The position numbers were made by a program, and so were the translations under genes. A stretch of DNA of 64,000 nucleotides. Source: Lepidostoma basale (Eukaryota; Arthropoda; Insecta; Trichoptera; Lepidostomatidae). The number at the start of each line of letters is the position of its first letter. Position 1 is the first letter of the stretch. The DNA is taken from positions 731,001-795,000 of the forward strand of contig JAHDVF020001510.1 in assembly GCA_022606425.2 (NCBI GenBank), written 5' to 3'. This document shows positions 11,263 to 22,560 of this stretch, piece by piece. Under the pieces are notes generated by a model that saw nothing but the letters and a program-made list of their open reading frames with translations, had not been told where the DNA came from and did no database searches.

Positions 11263-12060
11263 ATATCCAGAGTGGTATCTCCTTGCCTTCTTGGAGGATT
11301 TTCTGTCGGGGTTACCTTTCCTTAGCTGGGTGTATCCAGTTTTATGGCGCTGGAAGCTCGCCATTCGTTCTCTCTCTATCTGCTATGGCACTAAGTAATA
11401 TGTGCCACATTGCCCGGGGTTCGCGGGGTCTTTAAAAGACCTCTCGTGAACGCTAGAGAGTTGGACTTGATAGTTGTGTTGCTGTTGTAAATGCAACATG
11501 GCGCCTTACGACATTTTGTAGAGGCATGCTTTCCAGCAAAACATACCCCATCATAGCTCTACTACCCTTTTTGACAAGGGTTCTACGGGACGAAAATGTT
11601 CAGGAACCTATGTTTGTAATAGGCAAAGAGTTATTTTTTTGTGATAATGTAAATCGGTTATATGATTGTCCCATCACTAGCGTCAAAATCGATCTTGTTC
11701 ACGCGTGGGCGACAGTCTGAATGCGGATAGTGTTTTATGCGTTATGAATTCTGACCTCAGCAGAATTCAGTTTCCTGACCTTGCAGCAGATATATTGACC
11801 CTCTCTGAACAATGTCCTGGTCTAACAATGTCGATTGGCCATACTCTGATAATGTTAACAGCGAACTCAAGCCGCGACGAATCGGAATTTTAGTTGTTAT
11901 ATGTAGCTTTTACATAACACGTTACATAATAAGATACTTGGATCAAATTGGTGAAGTATTTAAACACATTGCAAGCGAGATTATTTGCGTTTATTCTTCA
12001 ATATCAACGCCACCACCATGTACGCATTCCTTTTCCTAATATACATAATACCCAGTATGG
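11262..12060. other. unassigned, partly non-AT-rich DNA
   Basis: Several short open frames overlap here but none shows a domain or splice context. It may be old transposon sequence. Confidence 0.35.
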
Positions 12061-12359
12061 GGTGAGATGAGATGACAGACATAACGGAGTTCTAGTGCCA
12101 ACCCTTATCTTTGGAGATAGCAAAAGAAGGATGAAAGTAGGATAAATGCCGTAGAAATGAGATCACTGAGAAACGATATATAATATAAGGTGTTTTTTTT
12201 AGAGGTTTGTTTCTACAGACTGTCAATTTGACAGTTAACAGTTGATTTGTAGTCAGCACGTTTTGCCATTTTATCATTAATAGACTGACGTCAGAATTGC
12301 GCTTGAAATTTGTGCAAATTTATTTTTAAAATCATTGTTCGGTTCGCCAAATTTATCGT

Positions 12360-12500
12360 GCACTACGTCAATTTTACGGTCGACATAATCGTCCATCCGA
12401 GCAAGTTATTGGGAAGACCAAGGATCGTTTTCGCACCACGTACACTCTAGTGGATAATACGCATCCACAAAGACGACAATTGTCGAAAATTGGACTTCAC
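12360..12500 (+). pseudogene. helix-turn-helix transposon-encoded fragment
   Basis: The + strand encodes RPSEQVIGKTKDRFRTTYTL followed by VDNTHPQRR. It resembles the N-terminal HTH segment found in insect Mos1/DUF4817-type mobile-element proteins. It is very short and has no intact frame around it. Confidence 0.4.
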
Positions 12501-12539
12501 GATTGCGCTTCATTCGAGCTAGCCGTGGCGCTCATATGC

Positions 12540-12930
12540 CTTCTTCTTCTTCCTTATTGTAGACCTATGTGGTCTGTTCTCCAGCGTGTTGTTCCTCCTG
12601 TGAGGTAGATTCCCAGCTGTCCTTCCATCTATTAGGAGGTCTTCAACGAGGACGAGTCCCATGAGGTTGACTATGCAATGCAATATAGGGGAGTCTGGTG
12701 GTGTCCATTCTTTGAACATGACCGTACCAGTCCCTTTTTCGCTCCATCTTATAATATCCTCAACATCACATATCTCTCTTATTCTGGTGTTCCTCACGCG
12801 ATCTCTCAGTGTCTTGCCTGCTATCGTCCTCAGTGTCTTCAATTTGGAAGTCCTCAAAACTTGTTTGGTCCTTACTGTGTCTGCCCTTGCTTCGACGCTA
12901 TATGTTATTATTGGTCTTACGCATACTTTA
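12540..12930 (-). mobile_element. LINE family B C-terminal fragment
   Basis: It encodes RTSKLKTLRTIAGKTLRDRV followed by RNTRIREICDVEDIIRW and the trailing Arg-rich end. The copy at 52740..53300 carries the same block on the other strand. Confidence 0.75.
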
Positions 12931-12944
12931 TAGATTTAATTAAA

Positions 12945-13030
12945 TATATTAGAGAATCAATATAATTATTAAAAACAAATTGTATATAGTTATTGTGTTC
13001 AAGCGACCTGTTGTATAAAAAAAAAGATGG
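12945..13030 (+). mobile_element. tRNA-derived SINE family 1, truncated 3' tail
   Basis: AGAGAATCAATATAATTATT, GTTCAAGCGACCTGTTGTAT and an A run match the ends of the complete copies at 14101 and 59128. The tRNA head is missing. Confidence 0.65.
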
Positions 13031-13191
13031 TTCGGAATGATCATGTGTGATAGAACACAGAACGAAGAATTGAAGACTAATGAAAGGCAGATCTATCAGT
13101 AAAATTTTGATTTAAAAAAAGGATTGAATCGATGACTGAAGAATCAGTAAAATAAATAATTAATTAATGTTATTTTTACCTTGTTACAGAA

Positions 13192-16100
13192 ATGAAGTTG
13201 GCAGCACTTTCGTTGCTGCTCGCGTTGGCGATCCTGCCTGCGTGGGGACAAGACGACATCTACAGCTATCCTCAGGATGGTAAAAAATGAAATATTTTGA
13301 ACATAGAAAAAAAAATACTTTCTCATAGTACGCACGTAAGAAGTTATACATCTTTGACGTAACAAAACAAAAACAACCTTTTATGTTTTTAATATTTATT
13401 TTTTATATACTTAGTATACAACACTCACTTTATTAAAAAGTTAAAAATTAAACACCAAACATGTTTCGGTCACACAAGCAGTGATATTATATAAATATAA
13501 ATAAATATTATAACTTTTTTTCACATGTGTTCTGTTTTGACAGATGTTCAAATGATTTATTTTGGAACGTTTGTGCTTTTGTTTTAACAAGTATTAATTT
13601 TAATATTAATTTAATTTAAAATAGTAATTTTAAAGTTCTTATTGGGGTTCTGGTATTAACTTTCAACAAAGGAAATAAATCAAAGATTGGACTTGACGTT
13701 GGATTTATTTGATTATGTAAACTTTTTTTATTTTTAATAGCTTTTTTAATTTCTAAAATTTCGAGATTGTTCAAAGTTATATTTCTATTTAATAATACAT
13801 AGAAAATTTCAACGTCATTATCTTTATTAAATGAATGATCTTTTTCAATGAGATATGTGCTCTTTTATTCTTAATTTAAAATTACGCCTTATTTTACCTA
13901 TGTAAAAAGATGAGAAATGAGTGATTATTATTTTAAAATTTAAATTTATTCATAATATTTGTTATAACAAAAGCATAAACATTCCAAAATAAATAATTTT
14001 AACATCTGTCAAAACTGACCACATTGGTGAAAAAATATAAAAATATTTATATCTATATAAATAATATCACCGATGTGACCCTTAACTAAACGCGTCAAAA
14101 GAAGTTGACGACCTTCGTGGCAGAGTGGTTACGAGCTCTGACTTCCATGCCGAAGGTCCTGGGTTCGATTCCCGGCGATGGTAGTGTGATTGTCACACTG
14201 TCTTTGGTCTGGTGTAGAATTCACGTGACAATAAAATGGCGATAGATTGGCTACTTATCACATGTCACGAGAATCAATATAATATCTAAAAAATAAAAAT
14301 TGTATACAGTAATTGGGTCCAAACAACCTGTTGTGTACATACAAAAAAACATCCATCTCCGGGCGGCTTCTAACAATGCGCAAATGGCGGGGTAGCCATT
14401 CACATTGAGTTAAAAATATGTTCTGCCTAATGCTTAATCAACACAAATCTCCATAGATGGCGTTAGTATGTAGATTATATATAGAGTAATCTTAAAAAAG
14501 ATTAACATATGTAATCAAAATCTTCATAGATGGCACATTGAAACTGACATGTGAAATCTGGCATAGGACATTAACATATATAATATACAACTTCCAAAAA
14601 TTTGTCATACATGGTCATAAAGAAAGGTGGAATGGGGAATGTTGTAATTACATAAAGCGTGCGCTTAACCCAACCAATGACAGGTCATAAGTCCTGTAAA
14701 CACCTTGATCAACCATATTCAGTTTCCAATTTGCATCTTCGTCTCTATTGAGATACAATTAAATCATGAATTGATAACCCACGGTGGGTGAAATCCAGTA
14801 TTCGTATACAAGTATAAGTATACATTCACAAAAAATATTGTAATCATACTGGTCAAATTCTTTGGCATATAGATAGGAGTGACAACTCCAGGCGGCTTCT
14901 AACAATGCGCTAATGGCGGGGTAGCCATTCACATTGAGTTAAAAATATGTTCTGCTTAATGCTTAATCAACACAAATCTCCATAGATGGCGTTAGTATGT
15001 AGATTATATATAGAGTAATCTTAAAAAAGATTAACATATGTAATCAAAATCTTCATAGATGGCACATTGAAACTGACATGTGAAATCTGGCATAGGACTT
15101 TAACATATATACAACTTCCAAAAATTTGTCATACATGGTCATAAAGAAAGGTGGAATGGGGAATGTTGTAATTACATAAAGCGTGCGCTTAACCCAACCA
15201 ATGACAGGTCATAAGTCCTGTAAACACCTTGATCAACCATATTCAGTTTCCAATTTGCATCTTCGTCTCTATTGAGATACAATTAAATCATGAATTGATA
15301 ACCCACGGTGGGTGAAATCCAGTATTCGTATACAAGTATACCATAAGTATACATTCACAAAAAAAAGTATTACTTCAATAAAACTAAATGATGTTTTAAT
15401 TCACAGCAAACGCAAGGCAAGCGAGGCAGGTGAACGCTGATGAGATGGTACAGAATATCCTGCAGTGGCTTCAGGGTGTGTACAAGCAAAATAATAGGAA
15501 AGGTTGGTCACCCCACTCTAAATTTTCCATTTCAAACACTGCTTCTATCTTGAATTTATTAATATTGAATATATATTATGTTTAAAATAATTTAATTTAA
15601 TTATAAAACCAACAATATAAAATTATCATGTATCATGATTTGACCCAAATTTGAAAAAAAAAAAAACATAAATTATATATGAAGTTATCGCTATATCAGT
15701 TGGACCCTGTATCATAATGCAGTGACCATTATAAATTCTTACAGGTTCATCTTAAATCATTAAAATAAAATAAAATATTACTTTAATAGTTACGTGGAAC
15801 ATAAATTAAATAGACAATATGTGCACCATCTAAAAAGAACATTTTGTGTTAAATTATTATTATTTTGTTATTTTATTTTATATCATTGTATTTTATATTA
15901 TTTGTTTTAGATTTATTTTGTGGGTGTTGGACGATCTAAGTGTGCGCGGGAGATGCCTATTGGTGGCGATGAGGTTCGCAACCCATCACACCGCGTCTCC
16001 CGCGGGGCGAAAAGAGAAGGACGGAGTGCCGCATCAGTAAAAGTGTGACAGTCCATTCTTTCTGCCTACCCTTTCGGGGAGACGGCGTGATGGTTAGTTA

Positions 16101-19100
16101 GTTAGTTATAATAATTTAAAATAAAATGTAACATCGAAATATAGGTGATTCAGTTCGTAAAACATAAATCTTTTCGAAAAATTATTGACGTAAATATATT
16201 GTCTGCGGGAAGGGTATTTTTACCTATTTACTGAATTGGTTTGCCGAATCTCATCGCCACCAAAAGGCATCTCCCGCGCACACTTCGATCGTAAAACATC
16301 CGCAAAATAAATCTAAAACAAATAATATAAAATAGAATGATATAAAATAAAATAACACAATTAAAATTATTTAACAAATAATGTTATTTTTAGATGGTGC
16401 ACATATTGTCTATTTAATTTATGTTCCACGTATCCACCGTTTTTTTTTAATTAGCTGTAATAAAGCTCTTAAAACAAACCAACACCAGCAAGAACTTTAA
16501 AATGATATTGAATAAATTATTCATATTGTCATTGGAACAATAAGTTTTTTAATGTTATATATATCGAATTTTTAATAGCACGTTTTTTTTAATACCAAAT
16601 CACACTGGACTTCCACATAGCAACTAATGCGAAAATGAAAGTAAAGGAAATCGCATTTCAATGGAGACATGATTCACATTTTTATTTCAGTTTAAAATAT
16701 ATTCAGCCTTGTGTAATAGGGTAGACCGCCTCACTGTTCTTTCCTGACACACTCCAGCCTTTTCACACTGAAACAAAGTGTCATGCACGCACATGGATAG
16801 TCTTTAATTTAAACATGGCACATGCTTAGATACGAAGGAAAGAATTAGTGAAAACTGTACTTTATGGAAAAAATATGACATTAATTATTTTTATTAAAAA
16901 AATAATCTCATTTTCGTTCACAAGAATATAAAATTTGTAGTTGATGGTATATTATATAAAATAAAGATATTGTATATTTTTTAAAGAAAATTTGACTCCT
17001 ATTTAATAAATATTTTTTGCAACATAGTTTGACTTAATTGTATCTTAATAGAGACGAAGATGTAACTTGTTTTCTGGAAATAGAATATGGTGGTCGAGGC
17101 GCTTACAGGACTTATGACCTGTCATTGGTTGGGTTAAGCGATCGCTTTATGTAATACAACATTCCCCATTCCGCCCTTCCCTTAACCCAACCAATGACAG
17201 GTCATAAGTCCTGTAAACGCCTCGACCACCATATTCTGTTTCTAAAAACAATTTATATCTTCGTCTCTATTGAGATACAATTAATCCTTAAATGATTAAT
17301 CCGCAATGGGTAAAATCCGGTATTTGTCTACAAGTATTGGTAACATTAAAAAAAAAACACTGCCTACCCCTGCGGGGAAACGGCGTGATGGTTTGTTGTT
17401 GTTGTTGTTAAAAAAACAAAATAATTTGACTTGTTCTGGTTTAAAAATGGTGCAAAATTCCAAATTAAATATTTAATATGAATGAAAGACTGTTTACTAG
17501 AAGTTTATTATGAATTAGTTATTTTGTTTTTTAACAAAGTTTTAATGTAATAAACATGTAATGAGATACAATTAAATCATGAATTAATAACCCACGGTGG
17601 GTGAAATCCAGTATTCGTATACAAGTATAAGTATACATTCACAAAAAATATTGTAATCATACTGGTCAAATTCTTTGGCATATAGATAGGAGTGACAACT
17701 CCAGGCGGCTTCTAACAATGCGCTAATGGCGATAGCCTTTCACATTGTGTTAATAAAGTAGTTCTGCTAAATGCTAAAATTAATCTCCATAGATGGCGTT
17801 AGTATGTGGATTATATAGAGTAATCTTAAAAAGATTAACATATGTAATCAAAATTTCATAAATGGCATATTGAAACTGACATGTGAAATTAGTAATAAAC
17901 ATATTTATTAATACAGTCAGCCTAAGTAATAACAGTATAATTCAACAGTTTAAATAGAACATTTAATAAACAAAAAAAAAACTTTGCTAAGCCTTTTGAT
18001 AATGCCTTAGCAAATCGAAACATGTCATTCCCATAAAATTCTAGAAAACAGACTTTTCATTAATATTAAAAACTTTATTTTATAAATACAGAACTTCGCA
18101 AGTAATTTTAGAATATTCTGAACACTTATTTACGGAACACTATTACTTCCACTTTTCAGCACCTGGATTTATAAATAGTTAAGCAGAATTTAATTTAAAA
18201 ATATGTTTAATTATTACAATTATTTTTTGTTTATAGCTCGTCAGAACTTGGGGTATCTCCCACCGGCAGGACAGAATGCGGAGAGACCTCGCCCGTTCAG
18301 ACCTCCAGTACAGAAGCCATCGACAGACAGACCCAATAACCCAACATTCCAGCCTTCCGGTCCATCTAGCAACGCCCCTTATCCTCCCTCCAGCCAGCAG
18401 TATCCGGACTACAGCAATTCTGGATATCCACTTCCGGGACCGTCCCCCCAGCCTCCGTTCATAAGCCCCAACCCTGATTACGATTATGATAAACCAGTTT
18501 CAACGAATGTTCCTTATATTCCTCCTGTCACCCCGGGATATAAGCCGACAAATCCGACATATCAGCCGTCAACTACGCCCCCAGATTACGACAACGAACC
18601 TACTGCGCCAACTTACAAGCCTATCCCCACAAAACCCCCTCCATCACCATCCTCCTACCAACCAACATACATTCCCCCATCTTCCACTTATCAACCTATT
18701 ACTGTTCCCGATGACGGTGACAACCATCCTCCACACATCCACGCGATCGACGTCCAATGCGCCAAAGACATGATGACCATTAACTTAGAATTCAATAAAG
18801 TGTATAATGGAATCATCTACTCCAAAGGATTCTACTCAAATCCAAACTGCAGATATGTGCAAGAAAACTCCAATCAGTTAAAATACACATTCACTTTAAG
18901 TCTAAACTCTTGCGGTACCGAATTCGTCAACGGATTCGAAACTCAAGGCAAATCATACCTAGAAAACGTTTTGGTGCTTCAAAACGAAGCTGGTATCCAA
19001 GAAGTTTGGGACAGTATCAGAAGTGTTAGGTGCTTGTGGGAAGGAAACATAAACAAACAGTTGTCTGTTGCTCTTAGCGTTGGCATGCTTAACCAAGAGA

Positions 19101-19768
19101 TTGTCACATTTAGCGGAGACACCGCCATGGCTAGCCTAGACATCCAAGTTGGTAAGGGACCGTTTGCCCAGCCTGCGAACGGGTTGGTCAAGATCGGAGA
19201 GACAATGACACTTGTAATTTCAATCACTGGAGATCCGGCCTTCGACATCCAAGTTAAGGACTGCGTGGCGAGAGACGATAGCTCAGAAAACGTTGTCCCT
19301 CTAACAGACGAGAACGGATGCATCTTGAAACCGAAACTGTTTGGAGCCTTCCAGAAGACGAGAGATACAGGAAATACTGGTGCTTCTATCCTGGCGTATG
19401 CCTACTTCAACGCGTTCAAGTTCCCTGATGCAATGGACTTAATCATGGAATGTAATGTAGAGTTGTGCAAGGCGAATTGCGAGGTGTGCACGGAGCCAAA
19501 TCAGAAACTGGACCCAGGCAAGAGGCGCAGAAGGGATATATACTTCGGAAACGACACTCTTGCAGAACCCGTGAGAGTTGGTAAAGGTTTGAAGGTGATA
19601 TTGCCCGAAGATATCTCGTTTTCAGAACCGCTAGGAGTGTGCTTATCGTACGCCGGTTTCTTGTGGGGAGCGGCGTTCATCTTGTTAGTCCTCATCGTCA
19701 GCTGCATCTCAGCGGGGTGCATGTGGCTCAAACTGCAGAAGCATGCTCAATGTAAAAATCACATGTGA
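13192..19768 (+). CDS. ZP-domain membrane-anchored extracellular matrix protein (3 coding exons, 571 aa)
   Basis: Coding exons are 13192..13279, 15407..15502 and 18237..19768, all with GT..AG junctions and phase 1, giving 571 residues. Residues 1-20 are a signal peptide (MKLAALSLLLALAILPAWG, then QDD). Residues about 66-225 are a Pro/Tyr-rich linker with repeated YxP and PxY motifs. A ZP domain follows at about 232-481: four Cys in the ZP-N half (first in IDVQC, residue 236) and six in the ZP-C half, ending in a C-rich ECNVELCKANCEVC stretch. A furin-type site GKRRRR is at 489-494, a hydrophobic membrane segment at about 536-558, and the cytoplasmic tail is short. This is the classic insect ZP layout; such proteins are cleaved before the membrane anchor and polymerise in apical or cuticular matrix. 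The ATG sits 2 nt after a splice acceptor (13188-13189), so an untranslated upstream exon is likely but not located. An AATAAA at 20155 is one possible poly(A) signal. Orthology to a named fly ZP gene is not assigned. Confidence 0.9.
13385..14085. repeat. fold-back region in ZP intron 1
   Basis: The block ACACAAGCAGTGATATTATA..AACTTTT..ACAGATGTTCAAATGA near 13470-13570 recurs inverted near 13985-14070. Its ACATGTTTCGG motif and TATACAACACT end link it to the hairpin at 29500..29845. Confidence 0.5.
14101..14345 (+). mobile_element. tRNA-derived SINE family 1, copy in ZP intron 1
   Basis: The A box TGGCAGAGTGG is at 14118-14128 and the B box GGTTCGATTCC at 14162-14172. A unique body (GGTGTAGAATTCACGTGACA), GGGTCCAAACAACCTGTTGT and an A tail follow. 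The tRNA-like head is degenerate, so it is not counted as a tRNA gene. Confidence 0.8.
14362..14890 (+). repeat. 529-bp direct repeat, unit 1 (family X)
   Basis: It begins GGCGGCTTCTAACAATGCGC and runs to GAGTGACAACTCCA. It is followed head-to-tail by unit 2 with near identity by eye. It lies in ZP intron 1. Confidence 0.85.
14891..15366 (+). repeat. 529-bp direct repeat, unit 2 (family X)
   Basis: It repeats unit 1 from GGCGGCTTCTAACAATGCGC to CATTCACAAAAAA and ends 40 bp before ZP exon 2. Confidence 0.85.
15791..16432. repeat. large inverted repeat, 188-bp arms, in ZP intron 2
   Basis: The left arm 15791..15978 (starting TACGTGGAACATAAATTAAA) is the reverse complement of the right arm 16245..16432, with few differences by eye. 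The inner ends carry GGGAGATGCCTATTGGTGGC. The spacer holds a LINE tail. It is probably a fold-back transposon. Confidence 0.8.
16035..16112 (+). mobile_element. LINE family A solo 3' tail inside the inverted repeat
   Basis: It has GTGACAGTCCATTCTTTCTG, then CTACCCTTTCGGGGAGACGG and (GTTA)n. It is located in the spacer of the 188-bp-arm repeat. Confidence 0.65.
16710..16805 (-). mobile_element. LINE family A degenerate 3' piece
   Basis: It contains GACCGCCTCACTGTTCTTTC, CTGACACACTC and GTGTCATGCACGCACATGG. No tail is preserved. Confidence 0.45.
17036..17345. repeat. family X, palindromic copy
   Basis: ATTGTATCTTAATAGAGACG at 17037 and CGTCTCTATTGAGATACAAT near 17264 are opposite ends of an inverted arrangement. 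The middle contains CAATGACAGGTCATAAGTCC and its complement. The copy looks like two half elements joined head-to-head. Confidence 0.6.
17362..17412 (+). mobile_element. LINE subfamily A' solo tail with GTT repeat
   Basis: CTGCCTACCCCTGCGGGGAA, then ACGGCGTGATGG and TTTGTTGTTGTTGTT. Confidence 0.65.
17561..17905 (+). repeat. family X third copy carrying the tandem junction
   Basis: The order tail (ACCCACGGTGGGTGAAATCC), then ATAGATAGGAGTGACAACTCCA, then head (GGCGGCTTCTAACAATGCGC) is the same unit1-unit2 junction found at about 14780-14910. Confidence 0.75.
17985..18070. mobile_element. fold-back family F1 half copy
   Basis: It contains GATAATGCCTTAGCAAATCG, AAACATGTCATTCCCATAAA and TTCTAGAAAACAGAC. 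One arm only. Confidence 0.45.
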
Positions 19769-21080
19769 TCGCCACAACGAAGTTTTATTTAATTCTTGTC
19801 TAACTGGTGACGCATGAAAGGTTTTGCATTCCTTAGTATTCATCGTTGGGAAAGCAATGTATAATTTGTAAAGTATTTAATATTGTGCGTGAATTTGTGA
19901 GATGTTCTGCGTAATGTATGAATTTTACGAGCTTAAGATAACAATTTGAGACTTTAATTTCACTTTTCTTCCATCAATTTTATAATTATAAAACATAATC
20001 TTGAGTATTGTGAATACATTTAATTCAAATTCAAAAAGGTAAAAAAAAAAATATTTTTTTTTTACTATGGAGCATCAATAAGTAGTCCACTTATACGTCA
20101 GTTCTCAGTAAAAAAAAACATAGTATGCACACATAAAAAAAAATGTCTAAAGGGAATAAAATTATATCCCAAATATCAAAGTAATAATATCACCAGAAAT
20201 ATGGTATATTTAAAAAATGTTTTTAAAATGAATAACAGAAATCCACATCACCAGTGATTGGCCATCAAATATTAAATTATATAATTATTATAGACATTCA
20301 TTTTTTAAAACTGTTGTTCAATACATGCAAAAGATTGTGTTTAAATATATTTATCAGTAGTCACCTACTAGGGGTGGTCTTGAGGAATCTATCATACAAA
20401 ATTTAAATTGAAAAAAATGAATGTGCAGTTTTCTAAAAAAAACTATGTAATTCTATAACACTATAATAAAACAAAACTATTTATATTCAACGATCGAATG
20501 GCCAGTAAAATGCAATATTTTATTTAATACATTTAAACGCTAACTAACAAAACAGTTAACGACATTTTAACCCCAAAGATTGCAGCTATTTAAACTAAAT
20601 AATTTTATATCATTGCTGACATAAAATATTGTATCTCCAGAGCTATTTTTAATCTAAAGTTTATTTGGATAAAATAGTGACAATTTACTAAAAGAAGATA
20701 AATAATTGTAAATAATTTATAACCTTTCTTTTCTGGCAAGCTATTTTTAAAATACATCCGGGTAATTATTTTATTCATTAAAAAAACTAAGTGTTTATGT
20801 ATTGTATATAGATTCATCGAAGCAGAAGTGAAAAGGAATATCATTGCAGTCAGACGAATATAATTATTATAATTTGACAAAAAAATGATCTTTTTGTATT
20901 TATATACATGATAAAAATATAAGTTATGAAACCAAGTTTAATTTCAATAATGTTTTGTTAAGTGGATGCCATTATATTTCTGTAAAATACAAATATTTGT
21001 AATTCAAATGATGTTTGCTGCACGTGATATAATAAATTACAAGTGAAAGTCATTTGATGATAGCTAGTGTGTCATATTTT
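19769..21080. other. ZP gene 3' UTR and flank
   Basis: AT-rich, with several AATAAA matches (for example 20155). The UTR end cannot be fixed from sequence alone. No other gene is seen. Confidence 0.5.
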
Positions 21081-21164
21081 TTTATGCAATGGTCAGTTAC
21101 CATAATTCAGAATATAGAGCACATGCATGGATATCAGTAGATCACAGGTTCAAATCTAGAAGTG

Positions 21165-21565
21165 CATTTAATATCTTCTTCCTCTTCTTCATGTGTTATA
21201 TTGGGTCCCCCTGATGTCGACTATCACTTGAGAGTGCTATTATTGTCTTGCTCAGTTCTAAATAGTGTCTCGACTGTTCTAATTCCAGTCCAGTCACGAA
21301 TATTCCGGAGCCAAGAGATCTGTCTTCTCCCCACATCTCGACGATCCTCTATTTTGGCCTTAATGACCAAGTGCAGCAGCTCATACCTTTCTCCTCTAAG
21401 CACATGACCCAGGTAGGACACCCTCCGAACCTTGATATCAGTCAGCAATTGTCTATCTATTCTTGCTCTTTGTAGCAAAACAATATTGCTAATCATATCG
21501 GTCCATGAAATGCCTAGCATTCTATGATGTATCCTCATCTCAAATGCCCATAGTCTGTTCATAAA
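21165..21565 (-). mobile_element. LINE family C C-terminal fragment
   Basis: The minus strand encodes MNRLWAFEMRIHHRMLGISW, RQLLTDIKVRRVSYLGHVLR and ISWLRNIRDWTGI. It matches the copies at 49465 and 55370. Confidence 0.8.
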
Positions 21566-21644
21566 TATAATAGATATTATTTTAGAATATCTATTAATGT
21601 ATAATTAAAATAATACTAATTAAAACAAAAAAAGATGAGTAGAA

Positions 21645-21945
21645 AACAAACCATCACATTATTTCCCTAGAAGAGTAGGCATATAGAATGGACTGCCACA
21701 CTATTCTATCTTGATACACCTCTTTAGATTCCTCCACATTCATAGATCGATCCATTCACGAACGTAAATTCTTACGAGATCTAAAATGGCCGACCTTTAA
21801 TATTGGATTCATATTATCACGTTTTCCTCAGTCTTCGACTGCATAATCGATAATATATACTTTCTTAACCATTCTATGTATATCCAAACAATAATTTTGT
21901 TCATATGCTTTTTCTTCTTTACATTCCTTCTGAAATTTGCCATGG
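21645..21945 (-). mobile_element. LINE subfamily A' degenerate fragment
   Basis: AAACCATCACATTATTTCCC at the 3' end and the RRACMxR..NVEE-like block are recognisable. Frames are broken throughout. Confidence 0.6.
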
Positions 21946-22014
21946 GATTTCTGAACACTACATACAATTAGTTCACATTTACACATACAGGTATTATTTC
22001 ATGTAACATGACTG

Positions 22015-22560
22015 GTTGGTCAGGCAAACCATGTCATTCATATAAAATATAATGAAACTTCTAGATAGTGAATATTTTCGTCAATGTTAAATACTTAATA
22101 TCGATATATTATATATTGAACAATGATGTAAAACTCCATATTAAATCATTAATATTAATGATATAGTCTGTTTTATTAAATTTTATGGGAATTACATGTT
22201 TCACCTTACTAAGGCATTATCAAATGACATTTGTGGTTTTATGTTTAAGGAAGAGAGAACCAGTGGATAATATTTGATTTATTTGATCATGCCAAGTACT
22301 GTTTCGTTTACGTCATTTATACATTTTATTTAAATTAATTCGTTCCATATTTCCACATAATTCAATACTTTAAATTTAAAAAGCATTCATGATAAACTAA
22401 TTAACACAAATGAAAAAGTCTGCTATCTAGAAGTTTTATTATATTTTATGTGAATGGCATATTTCGCCTGTCTTAGGCATTATCAAATGTTTTGAAAATG
22501 AAATAGGTATGTCATCCCATAAAATTTAGTAAAACTTCCAGAAAACAGATGTATCCATTA
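22015..22560. mobile_element. cluster of fold-back family F1 pieces
   Basis: There are repeated partial arms: ATAATGAAACTTCTAGATAG (22047), TTTATTAAATTTTATGGGAA (22172), TCTAGAAGTTTTATTATATT (22428) and AGTAAAACTTCCAGAAAACA (22530), with shared AAGGCATTATCAAATG blocks. Confidence 0.5.

Noticed and set aside
14111..14182. tRNA gene
   Set aside because: A and B boxes are good but the arms do not fold into a complete cloverleaf, and the sequence continues into a SINE body with A tail. Identical organisation recurs at 59128.
14362..15366. CRISPR array
   Set aside because: There are only two units of 529 bp with no spacers of uniform length, in a spliced eukaryotic gene.
18486..18773. overlapping + strand frame in ZP exon 3
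   Set aside because: It is a shadow of the Pro-rich repeat coding, out of the ZP frame, with no independent signal.
18979..19323. minus-strand 114-codon frame
   Set aside because: It is antisense to the ZP domain and is explained by codon bias of the real gene.
20605..20880. 91-codon minus-strand frame in the ZP 3' flank
   Set aside because: Low-complexity AT-rich translation with no conserved motif.
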